Positions 1 through 7,979 are shown, numbered from the stretch's first letter. The stretch is 9,264 bases of DNA from Desulfocapsaceae bacterium (GCA_029934775.1 JAOZLO010000087.1:1-9264); one strand, 5' to 3'. Notes: a model not told the origin generated them from the sequence alone. Numbers and translations: made by a program.

Positions 1-580
1 TGGGTGACGAAGATATAAGCCACTCAATCCCGAACTCCTGTTTGATAATTGCTTTTATGTTTTCTACTATATCCCGACTATTCCAACTGTGGCTTTTATT
101 GTCAATCCCGCCTACCAGTATCAGCCCTTTTTTTTCCTTATGGTGTTCCCTGTTGGTTGAACAATTAGGAGGCCCAATTGTGTTCACTATGTTGCCTTTT
201 TGTACAAAGCCATCATGAACAGGGACAAAACAAAGATCAAACCGGGATCTATAAATGCGGTCCGGTGCCATACAGGTTATCGCAGGAATGTTATATTTTT
301 TCTTGTAGAGCAGAGCCTGCAGGTGTGTCTGACTGCCGGTGGTAATGAGAAGATGAGGATTTACAAGTTCATCTTGCCGCGGATGAGAGCAAGGCAGATT
401 TAAACAGATCATTCCCCAAAAAGTGCTCCAGAAAGACCTGGAAGGAACCTGTATTTTAGTTACTCTTACCGGGATCTGTTTTTTCAGCGCTTTTATTATA
501 CCAAATGTCTGTTTTTCATGTCCCGGTTTCCCGTCAAGCAGGCAGACGATATGCATCTCGTTTTGTCCAGGATATTTCAT
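1..580 (-). CDS. ELM1/GtrOC1-family putative glycosyltransferase, N-terminal part (cut by window edge)
   Basis: The reading frame is open from an ATG at 580 to base 1, giving 193 residues of the N-terminal part; the C-terminus lies outside the window. Family-like features are an N-terminal nucleotide-fold start DGKPGHEKQT (16-25), TTGSQTH (80-86), FDLCFVPVHD (114-123), NTIGPP (133-138) and LVGGIDNKSHSW (155-166). These match the mitochondrial-fission ELM1-like family (older name DUF1022), whose bacterial members are treated as putative GT-B-like glycosyltransferases; the substrate is unknown. Neither the ATG at 580 nor the in-frame ATG at 556 has a convincing Shine-Dalgarno sequence. The second would begin MHIVCLLDG, closer to the usual family start. 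The gene follows the ATPase gene by 25 bases on the same strand with no terminator between, so co-transcription is likely. The family call is fairly secure; the biochemical role is inference. Confidence 0.8.
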   Translation of the reverse strand, partial: MKYPGQNEMHIVCLLDGKPGHEKQTFGIIKALKKQIPVRVTKIQVPSRSFWSTFWGMICLNLPCSHPRQDELVNPHLLITTGSQTHLQALLYKKKYNIPAITCMAPDRIYRSRFDLCFVPVHDGFVQKGNIVNTIGPPNCSTNREHHKEKKGLILVGGIDNKSHSWNSRDIVENIKAIIKQEFGIEWLISSSP

Positions 581-605
581 AGACGAAGATTCACTGGAGC
601 AGTTA

Positions 606-2849
606 TCATCTTTTTGGAGGGGGTGTCGGAGGACCGCCAGGTCTTCTAGCACCGCCTGCAAGTTTTACAATAATTTGATTTGACTTATGTAATCTGACAG
701 TCATTGTTTTAAAAAGATGATTGGTCACTTCAGGGTATTTCTCTATAATTTCCTCGATCTTATCTCCGGGAAACCTTTTAACAATACACCTTCCCTGGGA
801 GATGATAGAAGCTGACCTGTGTTCTCCGGTAATTGTAGCCATCTCACCGAAATATTCGCCGGGTTCGGTAAGTTCTGCAATTTTTTTCCCCCCTTTGATC
901 ACCGTAAGTGAACCTCGGATAAGTTTGAAAAAATCTATATCAGTATTACCCTCTCTTATTATAGTATCTCCGTCTTCGTATTTTTCCTGATCTGGATTAA
1001 CCAGGTAGCTTGGTAAACTTTCCTTATGCGCTACTGTACGCCTCAATGCTTCTTCAACACTTGTCACCCCTTCCCTTACCTTTTGCAAGGCTGCATCGCG
1101 TAATGGTGTCATACCTTCCTGGACTGCAATTTTTCTCAACTGGTCTTCAGGTATTTCTGCATTGATCGCCTTGGCTACTTCGTCTGTAACTTCCATCAGT
1201 TCAAAAAACCCGACCCTTCCCTTATACCCTAAACCGTTACATTTTGGGCATCCACCTGGGTCATAGGTGACAAGAGAATCAAGTTCAGACTCTCTAAAAC
1301 CCATGGAAAGCAATTCTTGAGGATCATATTTAACAGCTTTTTTACAACTCTGACAAAGCCTCCTACCAAGTCTCTGGGAGAGAACCATAGTCACAGAGGA
1401 TGCAAGCATATACGCTGGAATACCAATATCAACAAGTCGTCCTATAGTCGCTGCACTGTCGTTGGTGTGAAGCGTTGAAAAAACAAGATGCCCTGTCATA
1501 GCTGCTTTAATAGCGATTTCAGCAGTATCCATATCCCTGATTTCACCTACCATTATGATATCTGGATCCTGACGCAGAAAGGCTTTCAATGCTGCTGCAA
1601 AGGTCATCCCTACTTCTGTATTTACATTAACCTGGTTAATACCTTTAAAATTAAATTCTACAGGATCTTCCGCTGTAAGAATTTTGATATCCTCACTGTT
1701 CATTGAATTAAGCGCAGAATAGAGGGTGACCGTCTTGCCTGAACCGGTGGGACCTGTAACCAGCAACAATCCCTGTGGTCTGGTTAAGCACCGTTTCAGC
1801 ATTTCAAAAGTACTAACTTCAAAACCGAGTTTGGTTAAATCAACATTAAGAGAGTTTTTATCAAGAATACGAAGTACAACCGATTCGCCAAAAAGAGTAG
1901 GCAGAGAAGAGACTCGAAAATCCACCGATCTATTACGTCCCATTCGCATCTTAATTCGACCATCCTGGGGAACACGCCTCTCAGTTATATCAAGTCCTGC
2001 TAAAATTTTCATTCTGGCAACTAACGCATTTTTTATGGTCAACGGCAAATTCATTGACTTAAAAAGAGAGCCATCTTTTCGATATCTTACCTGCATGTTT
2101 TTTTCATATGGTTCAACATGAATATCAGAAACACCCTCTTGAACAGCTTTAATCAGGATACCGTTGACAAGCTTGATAATTGGTGCATCAGAGGCCGCAA
2201 ACTGATCCCCTATATCATCATCTTCACCACTCTCTATTTCAAAATCATCGGCTGCTTCAGCTACTATTGACCCAAAATCATCGATTTGGGTCACACTCAT
2301 CTCTTCTTCAACCTCCTCCTTCTTACCAAAAAAAGAACTGACTTCCTCTTCATCAATGCCGTAATATTTTTGATAAGCCTCAATAATATCATTTTCAGTA
2401 GAGACACAGACGGCGAGTTCTTTATTGAGAAGATCCTGCAGTTCCTCTACCGCAGTTACATCGGATGGTTCGGCCATTGTTATCTGTAAAGTATTTCCTG
2501 CCATACGCAGAGGAAACACCATGTAATCCTTGGCCTGCTCGTAGTTGAGAAGTTTCAAAGCCTCCTTGGAGGGCGGTTCATTTTTGATAACAACTGCTGG
2601 ATAATTGTGCTGTCTGCTTAAAAAAGTAAAAACTGTATTTTCATCAATATAGTCAAGCTGCCGGAGTATGGCTCCCAACCGGCCGCCATTTTTCTGCAAT
2701 ATTTTTTTTGCGTTCTCAAGCTGCCCAGGGGTGATGTAACCTGCCTTACTGAGCATTTCACCAATTTTGATTTTCCCCGCTCCGGATTGATCCTTAACGG
2801 TTTTTTTCATTGATGATTTCCGTGGATTATTCGTACTTTGTAAAGCCAT
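606..2849 (-). CDS. GspE/PilB/MshE-type secretion or pilus assembly ATPase with C-terminal cyclic-nucleotide-binding domain
   Basis: This is a 747-residue cytoplasmic hexameric-motor type ATPase of the type II secretion/type IV pilus family. Domains in order: MshEN-like helical N-domain (about 25-165); a very acidic linker (about 166-218); the N2 and motor domains with Walker A GPTGSGKT (366-373, K372), Asp box AEDPVE (393-398), Walker B DPDIIMVGEIRD (428-439) and His box TGHLVFSTLHTND (452-464); a zinc tetracysteine C499/C502/C534/C537; then a CAP-like cyclic-nucleotide-binding domain (about 610-725) with FGE at 667-669 and RSA at 678-680. The last 17 or so residues are a Gly/Pro/Arg-rich tail. 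Ordinary GspE/PilB proteins are about 500-580 residues and lack the C-terminal domain. The start ATG at 2849 is preceded by AGGG about 9 bases upstream. No pseudopilin, platform or secretin gene is visible nearby, so whether it drives secretion, pili or something else is unknown. The motor fold is certain; the ligand of either regulatory domain is inference. Confidence 0.95.
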   Translation of the reverse strand: MALQSTNNPRKSSMKKTVKDQSGAGKIKIGEMLSKAGYITPGQLENAKKILQKNGGRLGAILRQLDYIDENTVFTFLSRQHNYPAVVIKNEPPSKEALKLLNYEQAKDYMVFPLRMAGNTLQITMAEPSDVTAVEELQDLLNKELAVCVSTENDIIEAYQKYYGIDEEEVSSFFGKKEEVEEEMSVTQIDDFGSIVAEAADDFEIESGEDDDIGDQFAASDAPIIKLVNGILIKAVQEGVSDIHVEPYEKNMQVRYRKDGSLFKSMNLPLTIKNALVARMKILAGLDITERRVPQDGRIKMRMGRNRSVDFRVSSLPTLFGESVVLRILDKNSLNVDLTKLGFEVSTFEMLKRCLTRPQGLLLVTGPTGSGKTVTLYSALNSMNSEDIKILTAEDPVEFNFKGINQVNVNTEVGMTFAAALKAFLRQDPDIIMVGEIRDMDTAEIAIKAAMTGHLVFSTLHTNDSAATIGRLVDIGIPAYMLASSVTMVLSQRLGRRLCQSCKKAVKYDPQELLSMGFRESELDSLVTYDPGGCPKCNGLGYKGRVGFFELMEVTDEVAKAINAEIPEDQLRKIAVQEGMTPLRDAALQKVREGVTSVEEALRRTVAHKESLPSYLVNPDQEKYEDGDTIIREGNTDIDFFKLIRGSLTVIKGGKKIAELTEPGEYFGEMATITGEHRSASIISQGRCIVKRFPGDKIEEIIEKYPEVTNHLFKTMTVRLHKSNQIIVKLAGGARRPGGPPTPPPKR

Positions 2850-3081
2850 AACACATTACCCTGAAAATAAAATCCAACATCAATATGAAGAAACTGTACA
2901 TTCGTCATACATTAAAGGCGACCTGATACCCGGTATATTGACAGCAGGTAAAAGATTACGATACTGTAAGCGGTATTTCATTAATGCCATTACGTTTACA
3001 ATAGCATTTTTTTAATTTAAATTTAAGGTCTTAACCAAACAAATCGTGATATTTTTTTTGAAATGCCCATTATTCAGGCAA
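2850..3081. other. AT-rich leader region upstream of the ATPase gene
   Basis: Together with the terminator this is the only non-coding gap near 300 bases. I find no ORF with a credible start or family match in it. It must hold the promoter of the minus-strand ATPase gene, but no hexamer pair of good quality stands out. Visible structure is limited to an AT-rich block with the palindrome TTAAATTTAA (3017-3026) and a short inverted repeat ATACC-C-GGTAT (2926-2936). The ATPase ribosome site AGGG lies just ahead of the start codon. Confidence 0.5.
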
Positions 3082-3130
3082 AAAAAAATCTTCTTGTCTC
3101 AAATAATCAATGAAACGAGAAGATTTTTTT
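3082..3130 (-). terminator. Rho-independent terminator of the nifU-nifS-thyX unit
   Basis: Arms 3082-3097 and 3115-3130 are complementary at 15 of 16 positions around a 17-base loop. Read on the minus strand, the GC-containing core (ACGAGAAGA pairing with TCTTCTTGT, one C-A mismatch) is followed by a run of U from the A-tract at 3080-3088. It begins 23 bases after the thyX stop. On the plus strand the mismatch becomes a U-G wobble and the hairpin also ends in a T-run, so it could work in both directions, although no plus-strand gene ends here. Confidence 0.8.
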
Positions 3131-3153
3131 AACTGCTGCCTACCCAAATACTT

Positions 3154-4080
3154 TTACATCATAGAATACCGTTTTTTCATCTCAGCAGCGAGAGGGATCA
3201 TTATTTCCCGCATCGATGGCTCGGCAGTTTTTGAGGTTCGAAGTTTAAATATATGCTGCCATTCTGACAAGTTACAATATACAATAATTTCCGTCTTACA
3301 GGAATTAGGGAGCACAGTTCTTGCAGCCTGTGGGGAAGAAGTTTCAAGTAACTTCAAATAGTTCTGCTCTGCATCCTCCATGGACTCCACCCATAATTTG
3401 AATTCAGCACTCTCATCTTGGTAGAACATAGGCTTTATAAATGTCACCTGGCCATCATACTTGTCCTGGCTATACCTGCAATAACGTTGACTTTCCTGAA
3501 GAAAAGAACATGGCCTGTGACGTACAAGTTCATGGGTTACTGCTCTATTGACAACAAATTTGACGCCAACAAATCTATGCTTCATTAGCAGGTTCTCAGG
3601 AAGTACATCTATCTGTTGTAGGCTCATTTTTGTTACATCGATTTCTGGATTTGACTCAAGGGCCTTTTTCTTGTCAAATATGTCCTGGAAAAGAAATGGT
3701 TCTTTTTCAGCAATTACCGAGACCAGTTCACTCACCACCTGATTCTGTGAATGAGAACTATACAGCTCTCTGAAGGATCGTATTGAACCGGTAACAAGCA
3801 TACCTTTTTCCGTTCTGTCAATAACCAGATATTTGGGATAGCATGACAGTAGTTCAAAAAAATAATCAGAACTGCATTTCACCTGTAAAGAAACAGCAGC
3901 TACTTCAAGTACTGAATTGTGGCCGTGAGCAGCAATTTTAGTAACAAAAGGTATAGCTGAGTTTTCCGTTATCTGATCCTCACTTTTATAACAGATTCTG
4001 CCACACGCTTCTAAACGGACGGCAAGGGAAGATCGATCCAGGTCATCTTGAATTTCGAAAGAAGGATCAATTATTTTCAT
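3154..4080 (-). CDS. thyX: Flavin-dependent thymidylate synthase ThyX
   Basis: ThyX converts dUMP to dTMP using methylenetetrahydrofolate as carbon donor and NADPH with FAD as reductant; it is the alternative to ThyA and acts in the cytoplasm. The signature RHR-X7-S is exact at 187-197 (R187, H188, R189, S197), followed by QRY (198-200). The C-terminal block RTVLPNSCKTE (254-264), NLSEW (270-274), FKLRTSK (278-284) and MREIMIP (290-296) is typical of the longer ThyX subgroup. At 308 residues it exceeds the roughly 220-250 of compact ThyX proteins; the extra length sits mainly at about 100-165, between the N-terminal fold and the RHR motif. The start ATG at 4080 lies 1 base past the nifS stop, with AAGG inside the end of nifS as ribosome site, so translation is probably coupled to nifS. 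It is the last gene of its unit, followed by a hairpin terminator. Family call is firm. Confidence 0.96.
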   Translation of the reverse strand: MKIIDPSFEIQDDLDRSSLAVRLEACGRICYKSEDQITENSAIPFVTKIAAHGHNSVLEVAAVSLQVKCSSDYFFELLSCYPKYLVIDRTEKGMLVTGSIRSFRELYSSHSQNQVVSELVSVIAEKEPFLFQDIFDKKKALESNPEIDVTKMSLQQIDVLPENLLMKHRFVGVKFVVNRAVTHELVRHRPCSFLQESQRYCRYSQDKYDGQVTFIKPMFYQDESAEFKLWVESMEDAEQNYLKLLETSSPQAARTVLPNSCKTEIIVYCNLSEWQHIFKLRTSKTAEPSMREIMIPLAAEMKKRYSMM

Positions 4081-4081
4081 T

Positions 4082-5266
4082 TCAATTACCTTTCCAAAAT
4101 GGTGACATTTCTCTCAACAACTCTATGATAGGTGGCATTTTTTCAATTATATAATCAATTTCTTCTTCACAGTTATAGGAGCTGAGGGAAAAACGTATTG
4201 AACCATGTGCAGCAGTAAAAGGAACACCCATTGCCCTGAGCACGTGGGATGGTTCCAGAGAACCTGAAGTGCAGGCTGAACCGGATGAAGCACATATCTT
4301 ATGTTGATTCATATGAAGAAGTATCGCCTCACCTTCAACATATTCAAAACTGATATTTGAAGTATTTGGCAGCCGGTCTGTTTTATGTCCATTTAATCGC
4401 GATTTTGGTACTGCTGAGAGTAAACCCTCTTCAAGTTTATCTCTGAGATACTTTATTCTTATATTTTCTTCATCCATCCTTTCTGCAGCAAGTTCACAGG
4501 CCTTACCGAGGCCGATAATAGAAGCTACATTTTCAGTACCACCTCTACGACCATGCTCCTGATGTCCTCCTGTCAAAAATGGTACAAAACGTGTTCCCCT
4601 TTTTATATACAATCCCCCAATTCCTTTCGGTCCATGCAGTTTATGTCCTGAAAAAGAAAGAAAATCGATATCAAGAGTTTTCAAATCAAATGGTATTTTA
4701 CCGACTGCCTGCACGGCATCAGTATGGAAAAGGATCCCCCTCTCCCTGGCCATCGCTGCCATTTTTTTAATGGGATAAATGTTACCTGTTTCGTTATTTG
4801 CCCACATAACGGAGACAACCGCAGTATCCTCTCTCAAAGCATCCTCATATTCAGCCAGATCGATCATACCTTCTGCATCTACTTTCAAACGGGTTACTCT
4901 ATATTTGTGACCTGTCAGCGTTTCAAGGTTCTCGCATAAACTCTTTACTGCAGGATGCTCTACTCTTGTCGTTACAATATGTCTTTTTTCGGGAAATGTT
5001 CTCAGGGCGGATAAAATCGCAGTGGAATCACTTTCAGTGCCACAGCTGGTAAAAATTATCTCTTCAGGTGTTGCCCCAATCAGATTTGCAATCTTTACCC
5101 GTGCCTCTAAAACATCCTGTCCAATCAATCCACCAAAAGTGTGCATGCTTGAGGGGTTGCCATAAAGATCACGAAGATACGGTAACATGGCATCTACTAC
5201 CTCAGGGGCTACCATTGTAGTGGCATTATTATCCATATAGACAATTCCATCGATTACCTTGGCCAT
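4082..5266 (-). CDS. nifS: Cysteine desulfurase NifS
   Basis: NifS is a PLP-dependent class V aminotransferase-fold enzyme that takes sulfur from L-cysteine as an enzyme persulfide and passes it to NifU for Fe-S cluster assembly. Visible features over 394 residues: DNNATT (12-17), GNPSS (36-40), H104 stacking on PLP in VEHPAVK, NNETGN (157-162), D183 in HTDAVQ, the PLP lysine K209 in SGHKLHGPKG (206-215), RGGTEN (241-246), and catalytic C332 in SSGSACTSGS (327-336). The SSGSACTSGS loop and the position next to nifU favour NifS over the related IscS. The ATG shares its A with the nifU stop (TAATG), with GGAGGA just upstream inside nifU, so translational coupling is likely. The length is normal and all catalytic residues are present. 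Confidence 0.97.
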   Translation of the reverse strand: MAKVIDGIVYMDNNATTMVAPEVVDAMLPYLRDLYGNPSSMHTFGGLIGQDVLEARVKIANLIGATPEEIIFTSCGTESDSTAILSALRTFPEKRHIVTTRVEHPAVKSLCENLETLTGHKYRVTRLKVDAEGMIDLAEYEDALREDTAVVSVMWANNETGNIYPIKKMAAMARERGILFHTDAVQAVGKIPFDLKTLDIDFLSFSGHKLHGPKGIGGLYIKRGTRFVPFLTGGHQEHGRRGGTENVASIIGLGKACELAAERMDEENIRIKYLRDKLEEGLLSAVPKSRLNGHKTDRLPNTSNISFEYVEGEAILLHMNQHKICASSGSACTSGSLEPSHVLRAMGVPFTAAHGSIRFSLSSYNCEEEIDYIIEKMPPIIELLREMSPFWKGN

Positions 5267-6102
5267 TAATTTTCTTCCTCCACTATAAGGCTGTCTAACA
5301 CCAGCTCTCTCAATTTTTTCTCAACATATTCTTTTATCGTAGTCTGCGATTTTTTACAGCTTATGCATGCACCACGAAGGGACACTGTTACAAAGTCGCC
5401 ATCTACATCAATGAGTTCAATATCGCCGCCATCTTTTTTCAGGCCTGGTCGCACTTCTCTTTCAAGTACCTCTTCTATTTTCTTTATTTTTTGAAGTGCA
5501 GTCATTCTCTTGGGCAAGGGATCCAAACTCACTATCTCTGCCTTCTTACCAACAGCTTTTCTTAAAATTTCCCGCAATGCATCTTCACACTTCCCACATC
5601 CACCACCAGCCTTTGTGAAGTTGGTTATCTCTTCAACTGAGCGCAAATTTGACTCATTTACAGCTCTTATTATCTCCAGATCAGTAACTCCAAAACACTC
5701 GCAGACGATTTCACCTTCAGCCATCGGTAATTTCAGGCCACGATAGTCAGCGATTGCGGCTTCAAGGGCCTCGCGACCCATAACAGAACAGTGCATTTTT
5801 TCTTTTGGCAGTCCGCCAAGTGCATCGGCAATATCCTCGTTAGTTATTTTGGAAGCAGTATCCACTGAGATACCTATCATCATTTCCGTCAAAACAGACG
5901 AGGATGCAATAGCACTTGCACAACCAAAAGTTTTGAATTTTGCTTCTACAATAATGTCGTTTGAATCTGCTTTAAATGTCAATTTTAAAGCGTCACCACA
6001 TGAAAGTGATCCAACTTCTCCCGCACCACTGGCATTTTCCACTTCCCCAACATTTTGTGGATTGAGAAAATGCTGCTGTACTTTATCTGTATATTCCCAC
6101 AT
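5266..6102 (-). CDS. nifU: Fe-S cluster assembly scaffold NifU (three-domain form)
   Basis: NifU is the scaffold on which sulfur from NifS and iron are built into [2Fe-2S] and [4Fe-4S] clusters for delivery to apo-proteins. All three domains are complete in 278 residues: an IscU-like N-domain (about 1-125) with C35, D37, C61 and C105; a BFD-like ferredoxin domain with a permanent [2Fe-2S] site, C134-x-C136 and C169-x2-C172; and a C-terminal Nfu domain (about 203-270) with C246-x2-C249. These nine are the only cysteines I find in the protein, and their layout follows Azotobacter NifU. The ATG at 6102 has a strong AGGAG about 6 bases upstream. It is the first gene of the tight unit with nifS and thyX, 133 bases after the mutase gene. 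With no nitrogenase genes in sight, a general Fe-S role is more likely than a nitrogen-fixation one; that is inference. Confidence 0.97.
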   Translation of the reverse strand: MWEYTDKVQQHFLNPQNVGEVENASGAGEVGSLSCGDALKLTFKADSNDIIVEAKFKTFGCASAIASSSVLTEMMIGISVDTASKITNEDIADALGGLPKEKMHCSVMGREALEAAIADYRGLKLPMAEGEIVCECFGVTDLEIIRAVNESNLRSVEEITNFTKAGGGCGKCEDALREILRKAVGKKAEIVSLDPLPKRMTALQKIKKIEEVLEREVRPGLKKDGGDIELIDVDGDFVTVSLRGACISCKKSQTTIKEYVEKKLRELVLDSLIVEEEN

Positions 6103-6155
6103 AAAAATCTCCTGAAATGAGGTTTGTCATATTCATTGTTACAAGCTGACAATAA

Positions 6156-6173
6156 TACCTGAATTCCAAAATG
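6156..6173. repeat. 18-mer upstream of nifU, shared with the nadK 5' region
   Basis: TACCTGAATTCCAAAATG here and TACCTGAATTCGAATATG at 8268-8285 agree at 16 of 18 positions and have the same orientation on the plus strand. This copy lies about 55-70 bases upstream of the nifU start, between the mutase and nifU. The core GAATTC is a palindrome, so orientation relative to the genes may not matter. A shared operator is possible; chance resemblance in AT-rich DNA is also possible. Confidence 0.3.
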
Positions 6174-6235
6174 CAACAGGCTATCACACGACAATTCCTC
6201 GACCACTCTACATCTGGATGATTAAGCAAAAAACC

Positions 6236-7972
6236 TCAAAGTCCGACTTCCCTCAACATTTCTTTTGCTGCACAAACAAGATCGGCGGTGCCGCTTGCAG
6301 TGCGGGATTCAACATAAAACCGAACTTTCGGTTCAGTGCCCGAAGGCCGAATCATCAACCAGGATTCATCTTCAAATATCATTTTTCGACCATCGATAGT
6401 TATTACCTCTGTTATTTTCCTGTCAACCCCACCGACGTTAACTGTTTTTTCCACTTCATATTTATCCAGCCCAGCAAGAAGTAAAAGAAGTTCGTCTCCC
6501 CGAACACTCACCTCTACTCCATCGCGATCAGGGTAAAAAGCACCGAATTCATTTTCTATCTCTCTGAGGTAATCTCCCAGTTTTTTGCCTGTAACAATCA
6601 TCATTTCCAGGGCAAGGAGCAGGCCGATATAGGCATCTTTTTCGGGAGTATGGCCAATAATGGAAATTCCATCCGACTCTTCAAAATAAACAACAGCCTT
6701 TCCAATCACAGGTTTAAAATTTTTAAATCCCACCTCCGGTTCAAAAAGATCTTCACCCAGGGATGCGGCAATCCTGTTTGCCAGGTTGGAGGTTGCTACC
6801 GTTTTTGCCACCATTCCTCTTTTATTTTTATATTCATGGAGAAAATGAAAAGCCATGGCTCCAAACTGATTCATGCTGATTTCTGTTTCACCATCGGTAA
6901 ATCGTATCCGGTCACCATCAGGATCGATTATAGCACCAAGTTTCAAAGATTCTTCTCTTGCCTGCAGTGTAGAAACGACGGTCTGCAGATTTTTTGATGA
7001 AGGCTCAGGTGCAACACCACCAAAAGTTACATCACTATCTCCCCTGAGCACAATAAACCGACTTTCCGTCGTATTATTAAACAACTCTGACATATGGAGA
7101 CGACTGGCTCCATGTACACAATCAACGGCTACAACCATATCATCGCGATCAAGAAAATTGGCTACTGCCGCCTCAAGATCCAGACCATGTGTTGCCCTGT
7201 TCTTTTTTACAAGGCTCTTCCACTTACCAAGAGAATCAATTTTCACTACATTCTCTATGTTATCAAGATTGCTTTCATGATCCTCATTCAAAACAAATCT
7301 GGAAAAACCTTCCCCGATAATCCTGTTGGAATTTTGTGTAATTCTCTCTGTCAATTCCACAGCAGCGGGACCACCATCTGCTGCATTGAATTTATAACCC
7401 CCATACTCAAGGGGGTTATGAGAAGGAGTAAGATTTATTGAAAACGCAGCCTTGAGCTCAAGAACCGCAGCCGAAAGAACTCCAGTTGTCGATTCACCTG
7501 CATAATAAATATTAAAACCAGCCCTGGAGAGCACATTTGCGACACTGGTGGCCAACAGTTCTCCTCCAAATCTGTTATCAAATCCAAGCACACATCCTCT
7601 TGATCTTGCCTCGCTCAGACTTTTAACACCCAGATAAGGAATGAGCTCAGGTTCGGTCTCAATGGCTTCAAACAACTCTAAAATTGCAGCTGTCACAAAA
7701 CATACCGACTGGACAAATATATCTTTCCCTAATTTACCTCTCCAGCCGGACGTTCCAAATTTTACTTTTTGAACAGGTTCATTCCTGTTATTTGCAATTT
7801 CAGACAGCAGCAGTTTATAAACCTCTTCTAGAACAGAGCTGTCTTTACCATCTCCACTGTTGTTTTCATTGACAAGTTCATTTATCAGCGCGAAATAATC
7901 GCTCCTGGAATGATCTCCCTCAATTATATATTTTGCAAACATACGTCTTTTTTGATCTTCTGATATTTTCAT
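6236..7972 (-). CDS. Phosphoglucomutase/phosphomannomutase-family phosphohexomutase
   Basis: This cytoplasmic enzyme of the alpha-D-phosphohexomutase superfamily moves phosphate between C1 and C6 of a hexose via a phosphoserine, linking glycolytic or glycogen pools to sugar-nucleotide synthesis. Numbering from the ATG at 7972 (578 residues): FGTSGWRG (72-79), active-site serine S184 in TPSHNP (182-187), Mg-binding DPDGDR (350-355), sugar-recognition EESDGIS (431-437) and phosphate-binding RPSGTEPK (542-549). All four functional loops are intact. About 70 residues precede the first domain, as in longer glucose-type mutases. An in-frame GTG at 8005 would add 11 residues but lacks a ribosome site, whereas the ATG has AAAGG 7 bases upstream, so I prefer the ATG. 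The gene follows the Trm112-like gene by 36 bases and is probably co-transcribed with it. Sequence does not settle glucose versus mannose preference. Confidence 0.93.
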   Translation of the reverse strand: MKISEDQKRRMFAKYIIEGDHSRSDYFALINELVNENNSGDGKDSSVLEEVYKLLLSEIANNRNEPVQKVKFGTSGWRGKLGKDIFVQSVCFVTAAILELFEAIETEPELIPYLGVKSLSEARSRGCVLGFDNRFGGELLATSVANVLSRAGFNIYYAGESTTGVLSAAVLELKAAFSINLTPSHNPLEYGGYKFNAADGGPAAVELTERITQNSNRIIGEGFSRFVLNEDHESNLDNIENVVKIDSLGKWKSLVKKNRATHGLDLEAAVANFLDRDDMVVAVDCVHGASRLHMSELFNNTTESRFIVLRGDSDVTFGGVAPEPSSKNLQTVVSTLQAREESLKLGAIIDPDGDRIRFTDGETEISMNQFGAMAFHFLHEYKNKRGMVAKTVATSNLANRIAASLGEDLFEPEVGFKNFKPVIGKAVVYFEESDGISIIGHTPEKDAYIGLLLALEMMIVTGKKLGDYLREIENEFGAFYPDRDGVEVSVRGDELLLLLAGLDKYEVEKTVNVGGVDRKITEVITIDGRKMIFEDESWLMIRPSGTEPKVRFYVESRTASGTADLVCAAKEMLREVGL

Positions 7973-7979
7973 TGCCTGA

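Noticed and set aside
1726..2121. Plus-strand 131-codon frame antisense to the ATPase
   Set aside because: It lies opposite conserved motor motifs that explain the sequence; no independent coding sign is visible.
2926..2936. Short inverted repeat ATACC-C-GGTAT upstream of the ATPase gene
   Set aside because: Arms are 5 bases, there is no extension on either side and no second copy, so it is within chance expectation.
4082..6102. Nitrogen-fixation locus
   Set aside because: nifU and nifS alone are common as general Fe-S machinery in anaerobes; no nitrogenase, nifB or nifE/N gene is present in the window.
6135..6155. Weak inverted repeat ATTGT...ACAAT upstream of nifU
   Set aside because: Five-base arms with a wobble-only extension; it does not resemble an IscR-type site I could defend.
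5985..6206. Minus-strand 73-codon frame covering the nifU start and the gap upstream
   Set aside because: It overlaps the well-supported nifU start in another frame, has no ribosome site and no recognisable motif.
6226..6252. Possible terminator at the end of the phosphohexomutase gene
   Set aside because: A T-run follows the stop on the minus strand, but the hairpin before it is only AAGT-CGG-ACTT, too short to call; read-through into nifU remains possible.
6873..7280. Plus-strand 135-codon frame antisense to the phosphohexomutase
   Set aside because: It is a shadow of the mutase coding strand; composition is biased to Ser/Arg and there is no ribosome site or family match.
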